Counted from the first letter of the stretch, positions 46,734 through 59,073 are shown. The stretch: DNA of 64,000 bases from Cunninghamia lanceolata (GCA_027924645.1 BSBN01000849.1:12356001-12420000), one strand, 5' to 3'. The notes: generated from the letters alone by a model not told the origin. Numbers and translations: made by a program.

Positions 46734-47402
46734 TCATTTGCCAGACCCCTTCTTCGCTTTCCCTTTTCCTGCTAGGGCAACGTTTTCTTGTTCCACCTCA
46801 CTTTTCTGACTATTACTGCTGGTTCCACTGACAAGACTTAGTCTAAGCTCCTCCTGAGTGAAGTCACTCCATAGTCGTTCCCAACTCGCTAAGGTGTCTC
46901 GTCCATTAATAACTTGAACAAAGACATCCCACTGCTTAGTAAACCCATTCAGGGCTATTCGTACTATCTCATCATCCTTTGGTTTGTCTCGAATAGCTGC
47001 CAATTCATCCCTGACAAGTCTAAGTCTGGTGAGGTAATTTGTGACGTCTTCTCCCTTATTCATCCGGGTATTCCTTAATTTTTCTCTGAGAATCAGCTTT
47101 CGATTAAGGGTAGCATTCTGGTACAGATTCATAATGGCGTCCCACATCGTCTTTGTTGTATCTAACTCTGCAATATGCGGAACAATATGATCCTTAACAC
47201 CGTCAAGAATCAGCCTCCTTGCCTTGGCATCTTCCTTCTTATATGCTAAGAGCTGTGTTGCATCTATAGGTACAGGTACAACAGTGGTCACATAATCCTT
47301 GATACCATTCTCTTCCAGCAATAAATTTTTTTTGGCTTTTCAGACACCAAAATTTGAGGCTCCATCCAATCTGTCCTGATCTCTTAAACCTGCTGAGGCC
47401 AT
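46734..47402 (-). pseudogene. copia-2 gag (UBN2)
   Basis: Likely ATG at 47402, with a TGA at about codon 21 where relatives have Trp (FGV-stop-KAK). From 47321 it is open for 195 residues with the UBN2 core (MWDAIMNLYQ, LREKLRNTRMNKGEDV, YLTRLRLVRDELA). A stop after GKAKKGSGK separates it from the knuckle. The Lys-rich end is normal for the family. Confidence 0.9.
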
Positions 47403-47521
47403 CTCAAAAGAAAATAATAATTTGAAGAGGTCAAACTGGGTTTTATAAACCCTAGATTTTTTATTTATTATTTTTCCTTTCTCCCTGTACCTGTTCTGCC
47501 CTCAGATCTGCTCTGATACCA

Positions 47522-48190
47522 TGTGAAAAATCTATTGTAGCTACTGATTATTAATTACCTATCTTAAGTAGATTATTTGGCTGCCGAAAAATAACTTATA
47601 GCAAATATTAATTAATAACATAGCTGCAATTTCACGGAAAAATCACGGAGACAGAAAAATAAAATCAACACAATATTTTGGACAAATTGTCCCTGGAAAA
47701 ACCCCGAAGGGAAAACCAGTACTGCAGATGAGAAACTTTATTAAATCAAATCAAGAGATACATAAACTGCTTGCCTCTTACTGGCAGAGCTCCGGCAATG
47801 ATCTCCTCCGGAAATTCTTTTCCCAATTTCTCCTATAGAAATTCCACTACTGCTGTCTCGAACGCTATCGCTGCGCCCTTACTCTCACTGCAAATCAATT
47901 TGCTATCACTGCAAATTTATTTATTTGCTATCGCTGCAAATACTTCTCGGATCTGTATTCTCCAAATGCCCATTGAACCTCTTTTATAATCCCCTCATTG
48001 AAAACCAATGGCAATGATTTAATCTAAATCAATGGCTAGGATTAATTAGACTCTAGCAAACCCTAATATCTAGAAGTCTCTCGAGAAATCAATTTTCTAG
48101 GTATAGAGAAAAATATTCCGGCTGTATTTCCAACCTCGTAATCACCACCCGAGACTAGAACACCTGTCCAAGCTACATTTAAAATTAACA
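47522..48190 (-). repeat. 5' LTR of copia-2 (669 bp)
   Basis: Runs TGTTAATTTT to TTTCACA on the minus strand. It is the only complete copia-2 LTR in the window; PBS TGGTATCAGAG abuts its inner end. Short direct repeats of TGCTATC(A/G)CTGCAAAT lie near 47900-47940. The right edge abuts CML codons at 48191. Confidence 0.94.
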
Positions 48191-48304
48191 CAAAACCCGC
48201 TACAGTGCGAGAAAATGATATGCAGATTTGACTCGGACTGCAATGGAGTTTTAGATTTTTCTGAATTCAAAGATATGATATCTGCTAAGTTTTCTCCCCG
48301 ATGA
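48191..48304 (+). pseudogene. Calmodulin-like EF-hand protein, 3' part (last 37 codons)
   Basis: The frame reads QNPLQCEKMICRFDSDC and on to stop TGA 48302-48304. EF-hand 4 loop is residues 14-25 of this piece (D14, D16, N18, D22, E25), all ligand positions intact. It aligns with the end of the 7113-1853 paralogue. It directly continues the 5' part at 37135-37491 once the target duplication is counted once (QG then QNP). No start codon or promoter of its own. Confidence 0.93.
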
Positions 48305-49690
48305 ACGGGCAGATCTCTGTACATATGTGTAAAAATCATTTGCTTCCAGCAATTTTTTTGTTGAGTAATAAATAATTCATTATATTTTTTGGAAAGAGCG
48401 TTATTATTTTCTGGACTCTGCAGGCTATCTCAATGTGCCGCCTGTATTCTAAAATTTTCAGGGATTCGTGCATTTCTAAGCGCCAATGGTCCCCAAAACT
48501 GAATATATATTTTTAATAGGGAACGCATATTTTTTATATATATTAGTTTCCTTGATTTTTGTCTTTATAGAAAAAATAAAGGTCGTTTTCTAATTAATTT
48601 GTTTTAACGGCAAATGGATCTAGAGATGAGGGATATGTTAATGTCATGACTGAGAGTCTCTAGTGTAGATATCATTATTTAGATACTTTTTTATTTTACC
48701 ACATTTACGGCGGTCTATGTGGATGATCAGAGTGCGGCCATAGCAATAAGATGTGCAACTGCTTGGTTTCCTCGCTACTTATTTTAAAGATGAATTTTTA
48801 CAGTTATAATTTATGCCAAGATCTTGGCAAAAGTATACAAGATTACACTTAAACGCAAACTTCATACCACACCGGCACTGGATGGGCTCGCTACAGAGCT
48901 TAAGATAAGAAAATATGGTCAGTTTAGATTTCTGAGGTTAGGAACATTATGGGTATGTTTGCAACATTTAAACAACTTTGGACTTAATGAGTTTTCCAAG
49001 CTTGGGACATTGTGGGTATGGTGGTAATTTATACGAACATAGGCAGTTGTGGAATTAATTAGGTTTCTAAGTTTTGGAAATTTTGGGTATAGGAGTAATT
49101 TAGACCAAAATATGTTATCAATAAGCAAGTTAATTGGTAATTTTGTTTGAACATGTGTTTTGAATAGTGAGTGTAGATGCATTTTTATTTATGCAAAAGA
49201 TTCTTTGTAATATTGTATGATTGAGGTGGAGGTGAACTACTAATTTGGTAATTTTGTTGAGCATGTATTTTGAGCAATGGATGGTGGGGTAATGGGTGTG
49301 GATGCATTTCTATTTATGTAGATCAACCAAAGAACAATGCACCTGCCACCGACTTAACCAAGTTGAGATGCCCTTCTTCTTGAATACGTGCCACATGAAT
49401 AATCCCAAACACAGTATAAAGTATAAAGCTCACAACCTTTCACATCACAATACATAAATGCTGCTCACTACATCAGCGTAAAAATACAAGTCTAAATATA
49501 ACATATCTTAAGAAACAAGTATACAACAAATCACCCACGTGAAGGTCTCACACCCTAGGACCCACCTAAATAAAAATAAGATAAATAAAAATAATATAAG
49601 ATGAAATAAAAATAAGATTAAAAAAATAAAAACAAAATTTTATTTTTACTTCCCCCATTTATGGGGCTCCGAGGGTTAAACCCATTAAGG
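48305..49690. other. Post-CML spacer with weak tandem repeats
   Basis: Downstream flank of the CML gene, so its polyadenylation region should be here. 48925-49105 contains three diverged copies of a phrase around GGAACATT-TGGGTAT; 49133-49190 and 49238-49320 are two copies of TTGGTAATTTTGTT...GATGCATTT. No gene recognised. Confidence 0.45.
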
Positions 49691-49713
49691 AGGAAAGAAA
49701 AGAAATAAGATGG

Positions 49714-50147
49714 TTGGCCCTAGTGGAGGGATGGGTGAAGATCAATTTCAATGGGGTAGCCAAGGGTAGCCCAAGTGAAAGCAAAGTAGGGTGCATGATT
49801 ATAGATCATGAAGGTCGAAAGATTTTGGAGAAATCAACCTACCTAAGGGTTGGGACAAATAATGAAGCCGAGTTTAAGACAAATTTAATAGGACTACAAT
49901 GTGCAAAAGAAAAAACCTAAGGAGAGTACATCTAGAAGGGGACTCATTGATAACAGTCAATGCAATTTGGACTGGGTGGACACCTAACTAGAAGCTTAGA
50001 AAGTGGCTCATTCCCATCTCACAAATCCTATCAGAGATGGTCAAATTTAAGGTAACTCATATTTATCAAGAAGGGAGTGAATTGGCAAATGATTTGGCCA
50101 AAAAGGCCTCATGGGCAGGTATCGATCGAGGTGACCTAGTCACTTAA
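49714..50147 (+). pseudogene. LINE-type RNase H domain
   Basis: RVT_3-like RNase H from a plant non-LTR element: GWVKINFNGVAKG (the expected first Asp is Asn), NNEAEFK (Glu), then after a stop and frame change VHLEGDSLITV (Asp) and ELANDLAKKAS (Asp). The frame ends TAA 50145-50147. The first catalytic position is changed and there are two stops, so it is dead. No RT was found upstream. Confidence 0.8.
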
Positions 50148-51170
50148 ATCAATGATTGCACCCTACATGCAAAGGAAGTCAGAGATGCATTCATTCAAGA
50201 TGAGATGAGTGCGAATCTAGAGGTGGAGACAGCGGCCTCGTTAAATTGAGGTGAGTCCAGATGCCAATGGAATTCCTTACAAATGATCTTTGCAGTCTCG
50301 GCGTGGTAGGAGAGGCAGACAAATGGCCAAGTAGGCAGCTAGCATTTTTGGGAATGGTGACAGATAAAAGATTGGGATTGATATTTAAAACAAGGCATGG
50401 GCTCATTCTTCATGCAGTGAAGATGGTTTTGGGAGATGCCTTCATGTGGGCCGAGCATAGATATAGGGTTAACACCAATGTGGAAGCCATGTTCCTAGAG
50501 TCTATGCTAGAGGGGGGAATCAAAGGAAACAACTAGACAAATGTGCAAAAGCCTCATAAAAGGGAGATTTTTGGGAGGGCTAGAGGACATTCTGCATGAT
50601 TATGAGGAGGGTCAAGGCATTCTGCTCTTGAGAGACTACTATGTCATTTGACGTCATGGGTAGCCACTAGAGCGTTTTCCTTTGGTCTTTTTAGCGTCTC
50701 CAGAGTCCCTGCCTCGCTTCCATTCTACTGCGACGTGGGGCATTAGATTTATCAAACAAGTTCTCAATCTGAACATTGCCAGAGGATGGCTCGGCTTGGC
50801 TCCAAGATTTCATTATGGAGGAAGGGCTTGCAGATGAGGAGGGAGCTTCCAACTAGGATCAACCGAGGGTAAGGGCTACATGAGCCCGTGTGTTTAGTGC
50901 TTGTAGGTGGGTGGTGGGGGTTTAATCTAGGGCTCAGCCCTATGTTCATGTCTATAAATATATATGTATGGAAACAAATAATATGTAAGAGGATTAGCAG
51001 GTTTTGGCAACATTTTGTTTAGGATTGCCTGGTAGTTTTTTGGTAAGAAGATGGGACCTCTGTTTTGACCAGGGTGACAGTTTATTATCCCTTGCTGCAA
51101 TGTAATGTTGATACTTTTCGTTAACATAATGGTGCAGCCCTAGCTACTTTGAACTGATAATTTTTTTTTT
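50148..51170 (+). other. Possible tail of the RNase H-bearing element
   Basis: GC-richer than its surroundings with an open frame at 50261-50536 that I do not recognise. It may be the C-terminal extension or 3' UTR of the same element. No A tail or target duplication found. Confidence 0.35.
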
Positions 51171-52064
51171 ACTTATCTCATCACATTTTATAAAATATTA
51201 TATTTTTAAAAATGAATTACTAGTAAATTATATGTTTTTAAAGTTTAAATAAGTATTTTTTCACTTGTATATGGTTTTAATGGGTTCAAAAGGAAGGATT
51301 TTTCAATATTCATTGGCCATTTGAAACTAGAAAATTATTTCATTACTTCATGAATCCTAATAAATTTTTCTTTATTTTTATCATATGATGAGGGCTATTA
51401 GATATCTATTTTCTAAATGAAATGAATTTTAATATTGATAAATTAAATAGATATTATAGTACACTTTTTTTAATTGATGTTGCACTTGATTTCAAATAAA
51501 ATTCCTAATTTGCACTTAATAATATTTTGTTAAATATTATCTAGAGATTGTGATAGGACATATAGTCTAGGGGTGTGTATAATGTTACATCATTTTGTCC
51601 AATTCCTATAATGATCTTTGTGATATTGGGAAGAATGTGAAAAGTATGCTATATTGAAAATTCATTCATAAAACATAAAACAAAAAATGTTACACTAGAA
51701 GTGTGATTCTAGGTTTTAAATAAAATCCAAGTGGTTTGATTCTAGATCCTTTTTATCCATGACCATCCAATCTCATTGGTGCATTAGGAGCTCCTTTTCC
51801 AAACTACCTTTTATCTTCCACTTCTCCACGGCTTTAAATATTTTTTGATTATTTATTCTTACCTCCAAAGCATATCTCCTCTCTTCTCTATTTTCTTTGC
51901 AAAATTAGAAACTCTTCATTTGCTATGCCCTATGTGTGCAACAAAATCATGGAGATGGAGAACAAAGAATTCTCAAATCAATCTATATTAACCCTATATA
52001 TGCAAGTTTTCACAAAGTATTCATCCCCTAGAACCCATTGAATTGCGTAAATGATTATCCACAT
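51171..52064. other. No gene recognised
   Basis: Strongly AT-rich DNA with no coding motif, ending at the LTR that starts 52065. Confidence 0.5.
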
Positions 52065-52380
52065 TGTTAGTGTATACCTTAATCATCTAGGCATACACAA
52101 TAAGAGTTAAGCATACTTAGGTGACTTGGCACATGTCTATTTGAAAGTGTCAAAGTACTTAGAGTTGTTTTGAGAGGTGTCAACTTGCTTCGACACCTCA
52201 CGTTATGTTTGTGGGAGGTTATTCGCCACAACTCCATGATAGAGGAGTCCTATCCTCTTTTCATGGAGTTCAGGTACCTAGACATCTCTTATTTATGCTC
52301 GCCTAAGTGGCCAATACTACTGGTCGATTTCATTGTGATTCGTCTGCTTGTTATCTATTTTATGATTAGGAATTTCTACA
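52065..52380 (+). repeat. 5' LTR of the non-coding element
   Basis: TGTTAGTG to TCTACA, 316 bp, immediately followed by PBS. Confidence 0.9.
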
Positions 52381-54556
52381 TGGTATCAGAGCAGTTTGGG
52401 TTAGTTTCAGGCCATCATTTTTTTCCTTGTACAATTCACCCCCATTTAGCAGGAATCACATCTAGCTCTAATTATGTGAGGTGTTGTTTCTTTGCATTTT
52501 TTTGGTTAATTATGTGTACATTTGTCTTGGCTTTGGGAGGAAGTGTTGCAGGCGGAAATCACCCATGCAAGTATTGCAAAGGGTGACATGAATGTGATTG
52601 CAGTCCATAAAGGATTTGTGACTCTGTGTCTTAGATGCCCTTCAAAGGGCCTATGAGCGGAGGTCTCGAATGCCCTAAAAGGGCTTGTGATGGAAGCCAT
52701 TCGACACCCACATAGGGCACAACCAAGTGGAGCTCACCAACACCCATCCACATGCACAAAATGGGCCCTCATATTGACCTTGTTTGGCCTCAATCTGATA
52801 GCCATAGCGCCCCTTGGTCACCCCCGTTTGCAACAACAAACAAATAGCGACAGGTGTCAAGTTTTTTGGAACCGATCAGTTCATTATTCATGGTTAAATA
52901 TGTCAAAAATGATGACATAAGAAACTAGGGGGGTGTGATGTCAGTGAGGGGGAGGGAGAACTCATCCAAATCTTTATCCCCTGGTCATATGGGGTTTTAG
53001 CCCTTGGTCGCGCACAGCCCAAGGGGGCTTAAAATATTCCTAGTTATTTTTTTTCTCACATTTTATGTAAAATCATTTTTCTAAAAATCTAAAAAAGATT
53101 TTTGTAAAGAAGGATTTTTTTTGTAAATTACAAAAATTTGCAAGTCAATTAACTTTTTCTCCTTCACTCGAATTGAGTGATTCCTTTTGAAAAAGTGCTT
53201 GTTTTTTCACCATGAATCTAAAGAGCATAAAATCGCATTTATCTTATAAAGTGCCTGTTTATGCCTCTTTTGGGTGACTTACAAAGTATTCCTTCTATAA
53301 AGTGCCAAATTTGGAGGGAAAATAAATAATCAAAGGGAGTAATAGTGTTGTTCATTTTTCACAAGGCACTCACTTTATAAAGTGCCACTTTAAGGGGGGA
53401 AATTAGGCAAAGAGTAATCACACACTCAACTTATAAAGTGCCGCTTTACATAAAGTTCAATTAGAGATCTAATTTGCAAAATTAGGGAACACAACTTCAA
53501 GAGGGTAAAAAGATAATTCCATGGCACCTTCAAAATCAGAAGTCAACAAATGGATTCTTAGTTCATGTGCAATTGAACACTTGTCATGCCTTACTCTGAG
53601 ATTTTTGTGACATTCAATCCTTCCAACACCTTCAAAATCTTGATTGATTAGATTTATTATACTATTTGTAGTCAAGGCACAATAAAACTATGTAATGGAT
53701 TTACACACAATGTTTTATTCATTCCTGACTTGCTAAGGAATTTCCTTTCTATGTATCAAATCACTTGTTCCAATAAAATAGTTGAATTCACAACCACTAC
53801 AACCCTAATTCGATAATCACAAAATCAAAACATTGTAGTAGTGAAGATATGTGACTTCGACTGTAGCTTCATTTTTTCACACTTTACATCAGGTGAAGAG
53901 GACACTCCACTTGTGACTTTAGAGCCAAGTGTTACTTCTCATCTCAACTCAGTTGGTTCTCTATAATGGGTTGTTAAACTCCAATAGCATATATGTTTGT
54001 AAATGCACTCATAAAGTGTTATATAATTGAATGTGTGTAACACATAAAGGGAAATTGGGAAAATTGTACTTACATTAATATATAAAGTATAATGGGGGGT
54101 TGTAACAATCACAACAATGAATCTTTTAGATTCTCTTCTCATTCATATGTGCCATTAATGCACATCCTTTTTTAGGATATTATACATTTTCTAGACCAAA
54201 TTCCTTGCACACTACAAATTTCAATTAGATTGCTTATTTCTCTTAGCATTAAGGGGAGGGAAGAATTTACAATTGTTTCATGCTCCAAGAGTTCTTCATC
54301 TCTACATCTACATCGGCATTAGCATCATCTTTTGGGGGCTTTCTAGCCTTTCTTTCTTCTCTCTTTTAGACGATAGTTTTTTCCCACTGGGTTTTCTATC
54401 TCTCCATTTATGAGAGATTGCATTGTACTTGAGTATCTTATCAGGCTTCATGGCTGGGACTCAATTTTCTTTTGTATTGTACATGGGTACCTCACCAGGT
54501 CTTATAATCGAGACCCATTTTTTCATGATAGTCATCTAAGCTATGCTTAGGGGGGG

Positions 54557-54890
54557 TGTTAGTGTATACCTTAATCATCTAGGCATACACAATAGGAGTT
54601 AAGCCTACTTAGGTGACTTTGTACATGTCTATTTGAAAGTGTCAAAGTAGTTAGAGCCATTTTGAGAGGTGTCGACTTGCTTTGACACCTCACGCTATGT
54701 TTGTGGGAGGTTACTCACCACAACTCCATGATAGAGAAGTCCTATCCTCTTTTCATGGAGTTTTCTCTTTTCATGGAGTTCAGGTACCTAGACATCTCTT
54801 ATTTACACTCGCCCAAGTGGCCAATACTATTGGTTGATTTCATTGTGATTCATGTTCTTGTTATCTATTTCATGATTGGGAATTTGTACA
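54557..54890 (+). repeat. 3' LTR of the non-coding element
   Basis: TGTTAGTG to TGTACA. Longer than its partner because of the internal short duplication near 54750-54780. Confidence 0.9.
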
Positions 54891-55319
54891 AACACTTTTT
54901 TTAAATCATATTCATTCTAGACTCCAATATGTCTTCTAGGAAAGACATTTAGCACTGAGAACAAATGAGAAAGTAATGCTAGTAGCCATGGTGTTTAGTG
55001 TGATTACTGTGTTGAGTAGAATGAGTGTCTGTTCAGATGTTACAAATTAAAGCAACATTCTTTTTTAGAGACTTACAATTTCTACTTACACTAAATGATT
55101 AATACTAGGTCATGTAACTACCATAACAATTATGATTTGTGGTTCAAGTTGCCTTATTATCCATTGTAGCATATTATGGCCACCTTGCTCATCTGAGCAC
55201 TTAGATTCATTATCATTTTCATTTAATCTATCTATCTCATAGGAATGGTTTGATATGATTATTAGATTTTGAATTTATCACTAAAATGCCCATTTGCATG
55301 CTTGGTTTAAAACCATGAA
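54891..55319. other. No gene recognised
   Basis: Spacer between the LTR and a LINE RNase H remnant. Confidence 0.5.
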
Positions 55320-56090
55320 GGCACATTATCAATATTAGCTCAATCTTGCCAATGTCTCATGTAATTTGGTCTTTGTGGTAGTTTATGAAGTTGGATTTCA
55401 ATTGGCTAATATATCTTTTGATATCATATAGATTAAACTTTGTGTCAAAGTATTTATAGGTCTTGGATTTATCATGAATAAAGCATTCCTCCTCCTTATC
55501 TATGGCATAATTTTCCAAGAAATTAGCTTTGTGATTGATTTCCTTGTATATGTGTTGAACTATGAAAGGAATCAATGAGTCCTGTAATGGCCAAGCTTGT
55601 TGTAAAACATTATCTATTTTTCAGTTAGTTGATCCCCACTTTTGGATAGCATTGATGATTACCATGGAATCTCCTTCAATCTGAACATTGTTGACTCCTT
55701 AAAGATTCAATATATGAAGGCCAAGGATAAATTCTTAAGCCTCCGCTTCATTGTTCAAACCAACTTTTAGTTTCTTTGATACTAATCTGATAAGATTTCT
55801 TGAGGTATTTTGAATCACACAACCTACACTGAACTTACCAAGGTTTCAATTGGCAAGATCATCAAAATTCAACTTCATCCACCTTGGAGGTGGTAGTATC
55901 CAACTTATTCCTTCCCAAAGATTTAGAATAGAATTATCTCTATCAAACCCATGATTGACTTACCAAGGTTTCCTTTGGTAGGATCATCAAAATTCAACTT
56001 TATCTACCCTGGAGGTGGCCCAGTATCCAACTTATTCTTTCCCAAAGATTTAGAATAGAATTAGCTCTATCAACCCCATGAATAGGAGGA
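55320..56090 (-). pseudogene. LINE RNase H remnant with internal duplication
   Basis: Minus-strand pieces in several frames: KLNFDD-like start, GLNNEAEA, VQIEGDSMVIINAIQKWGS and FIVQHIYKEINHKANFLENYAID, the order of a plant LINE RNase H. The start of the domain is present twice because 55837-55960 and 55961-56085 are a tandem duplication of about 124 bp. Heavily stopped. Confidence 0.7.
55837..56085. repeat. Two-copy tandem duplication, unit about 124 bp
   Basis: Copies begin TTACCAAGGTTTC and share TTTAGAATAGAATTA near their ends, with about 90 percent identity by eye. Confidence 0.85.
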
Positions 56091-58273
56091 ATTACCATTA
56101 CTCTTATTCACAAATATTTATTATTATTTATGCACTTTATAAATTCATTATATGATTATTAATAAAATGTTGAAACAAAAAATATCATTAAGATAACTAT
56201 AATTCATTAAATGACTCCTTTAAATATGATAAAAAGATAATTTTTTATTTTAATTTTTTAAAATTTATATTTTTAAAAAATAAATATGTAAATTATATAT
56301 TTATATATATATGAGAGAGATAATGAATGAGAGACACTCTTTATAACTTATCATTAAAATGGAGTAGTGGTTATATTTGTTCTTACAATAAGAATGTAGA
56401 AAAATAAGTGAATAAAAATATTGAATATTCTATGCATTAATATTTTTTAGAACCACACTTTATTTATGATATAATAAATATCTTTTGGTTTGGTTTGCAC
56501 TTGCTCTTTCTAAGATTAAACCTCGTTATGTTGGAAGAAACAAACTTGAACTCACTTTCATTGAGACCACGGACCCTTCACTTTGCATTTCAAGTAGAAA
56601 CAATCTTTACCTTAAAATTCGTTAACTCTTTTTTTAACTTTCTTTAATTTAAAGAAAAATAAATAAAATATTGTAATGTGAAAATTATGAACTCTGCTAG
56701 GATTTTATCTTGGTGTCCCCTTGTGTGTTTTTTTCTAATGTCATACCATGCCATTAACGCAAGATTTTTGGTCAAAAACATTTCATGATTTTCACACTCA
56801 AAGAGTAGACTACACATCTCATCCTTTGTTCACGTGTCTAGACCAACGAGCATGGATTCACTAGAAAGTAAGTATTTATCAAACAAAAGTTCATTTAGTT
56901 CATTCTCCAAAGAAAGGAGAGACTCAAACTGTATCATTCTCGTCACTTTCTTAATGAATGCAGTCATCTTTAGAGTTTTCAAATGTTCCATTCGACTACA
57001 TTTAGGGGAAAAAACTTGTTCAAGTGTGAGTAACCCTTTTAAAGAGAGATCTGCCCTTGCAACGAATGTGATACAACTAATTTCTTGATGTTGAGTGTTA
57101 CCGTGTATCCTACATCTGCCAAATAGAGCTACGTCTATCTTATGGTGTATCCTACATCTGCCAAAGAGAGCTATGTCTATCTTATGGTTAGAAATATTTT
57201 GTCAGATTTCCACGAGATCTCTTCAAATGCATACAATTGGATTCCTCTCTTCTTTCCCCACATTGGACAAAGTGCTTCAAAGAACATGAACCTATGCAAG
57301 GATTTTATGAATAGATACCTAAGTTTTCCGTGAGGATGCCGCTTGATATTTGTTCATATACACATTAAGAGATGCAACCTATCATTGGTATGTAAGCCTT
57401 CTTCCTAATTCCATTCATTCATGGATTGAATTGGGGAGTGCATTCTAAGACACTTTGGTGAAAATATGGGCCCACGAGGGGCATTACTTTAGTTTGTAGT
57501 GATTAGAAGGAAACACCATGAACTTGTTTCATAGTTTTGATCAAATGTTTCACAGTATATATCAAAGGCTTGATCCTTCTCATAGGTTAGTAGATGCTAC
57601 AATATTGAAAGAACACTATCAATGGGGGTTTGATCCTTGGTTTGTAGATATTATCATATTAATAGGAGTATTCACCTTGGATGATGCATTTACTAAATCT
57701 CCCATGCTAGAATGGTAAGGGTATGGTTGTACAAGCAATCAAAATAATCAACAAGTAGGGTATAACATGCAATTGCTTGCAAGTTATCAACAAAAACAAT
57801 CAAACACCAACCATAATCAATTACATATGTCTAATTCAATCAACTACAATAGTCCATATGAACTAAATTTATAGTCAACATATCCAATAAGTTAGATCAG
57901 CCCATTACCAACTCAAAATTTGGCTCAAATTGTTAAAATTCAATATTTTATGCCAAGGATCTACCTTCTAATAGTCCCTACATAGCTATACAACCATGCT
58001 TCATTCAAAATGTAGTTTTATATTCACTTTATGATGATTCCTCAGATGGAGAGGCTACAAATCAAACACAACAAGTTAAGATTTGACTTGAGAATGAAAG
58101 GAAACAACATAAAATTTAAGATGAATAGGTATCTACAATGCCATCCAAGGACTATAGTCCAAAAAAGTTAGGAAACTTAGAAGTTTATATGCCCTCACAT
58201 GATGCAAATGATGAGATTAGGCCTTCACATTAGTCATACCTTTAAGAGAATTTTTAGATAGGTATCATGTTAT
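56091..58273. other. No recognised gene; possible gag-like remnant
   Basis: AT-rich. 57101-57140 and 57142-57181 are a tandem copy of a 41-bp unit (GTGTATCCTACATCTGCCAAA). Plus-strand 57518-57718 and its broken continuation to about 57860 end in an Asn/Gln-rich stretch that could be a retroelement gag, but I see no diagnostic motif. The 56834-57088 open frame is not recognised. Confidence 0.4.
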
Positions 58274-58570
58274 TGTAGGAATATTAACACTATTACTTAT
58301 TATTTAAATAAGTAATTATGTGTATATTCCCCACATGACTTTAAGCCACCTTAGGTGGTTAGGTGTCTACTTGGAGAGTCCAATATAACTCTCCAAGCCA
58401 GCCACTTATCGACACTATTTCTTTCACCTCTAGTTGAGTGTTGAAATTGACTCCTAAGTCGACTCAACCTCTCTACCCTATATGTACAACTACCTTTTTC
58501 ATAATCAAATTACTCCAATTTGTAATCAACAATGTGTTAGTTGATCTTGTTTCTAACATGGTATCAAAGC
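58274..58570 (+). repeat. Candidate 5' LTR and PBS of an element running right
   Basis: TGTAGGAATATT to TTCTAACA (58274-58558, 285 bp) directly followed by TGGTATCAAAGC (58559-58570), a one-base variant of the initiator-Met PBS. No second copy lies in the window, so the 3' LTR would be beyond 64000 if it exists. Palindromes ATTACTTATTATTTAAATAAGTAAT and CCACCTTAGGTGG lie inside. Confidence 0.65.
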
Positions 58571-58830
58571 AATGTTAATTGCTTACTGGTTTAATTGGAG
58601 CCAAAAATCTTGTATTTGACAGAATTTTGGTAAAAAATGCAATTTGTTTTTCAGAAATTTGACATTTTGTAAGTTTCTGTTCATAAATTCTTTGTTGAAA
58701 ATATTATTTTTTTTGTAAAATCAATATTTTGCAAGTTCAGAAGTAATTTTTTGGGCAAATTTCTTCAATCTAGTGCTCAATTTTTGGCCTCTGAGCCTCT
58801 ATGTCATTTTTTGATTGATTCTCTTTTGCA

Positions 58831-59073
58831 GATTTGGGCGTTTCTATATGTATTCTATGTTCGAGGGTTTCTAAAGCTATTATTGCCTTGGCACCTCCCC
58901 TGAAAGGAATCATGTGCATGAGCGACAATTATGGTAGTCACACCAGCTGGATGTTCCAAAAGCTCACCATCGCGTTTGCACAATGGGGTTGTGCCACCAT
59001 GGCGGTAGATTTGCTTGGCCATGGTAGATCGGAGGGTGTGAGATGCTACATGGGCATCATGAAAAAGATCACC
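58831..59073 (+). pseudogene. Monoacylglycerol lipase-like alpha/beta-hydrolase exon fragment
   Basis: A splice-acceptor-like TTCTCTTTTGCAG precedes 58831. The frame then reads PLKGIMCMSDNYGSHTSW, LAQ-like AFAQWGCATMAVDLLGHGRS, EGVRCY, matching the N-terminal strand-helix region of plant MAGL/caffeoylshikimate-esterase-like hydrolases, where the usual text is HGYGxxxSW and GHGRSxG. HG is replaced by DN (the oxyanion-hole region). The GxSxG nucleophile exon is absent. The open frame runs on to 59301 in unrelated sequence. It lies 260 bp after the PBS, so it may be captured host sequence. Confidence 0.7.

Larger units (their letters stand above)
43267..48190 (-). mobile_element. Ty1/copia retrotransposon (copia-2) inserted in the CML gene
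   Basis: Minus-strand element with complete 669-bp 5' LTR (47522-48190), PBS at 47521-47511, gag, protease, integrase, RT, RNase H, purine tract (AGAGGGAG) and only the first 107 bp of the 3' LTR (43267-43373). The remaining 359 bp of that LTR are at 36774-37132, inverted. Target copies are CAAAA at 48191-48195 and TAAAA (minus strand) at 37137-37133. The element is antisense to the CML gene. Confidence 0.94.
52065..54890 (+). mobile_element. Copia-like LTR element without recognisable proteins
   Basis: Plus-strand element with LTRs 52065-52380 (316 bp) and 54557-54890 (334 bp; it contains a 17-bp duplication around CTTTTCATGGAGTT). The PBS TGGTATCAGAGC at 52381-52392 directly abuts the 5' LTR, and a G7 purine tract at 54550-54556 abuts the 3' LTR. 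The 2.2 kb interior has no gag or pol motif, only short open frames, and a motif TATAAAGTGCC repeated four times at 53249-53440. It resembles non-autonomous TRIM/LARD-class elements. Flanking 5-mers (CACAT and AACAC) do not match. Confidence 0.85.
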
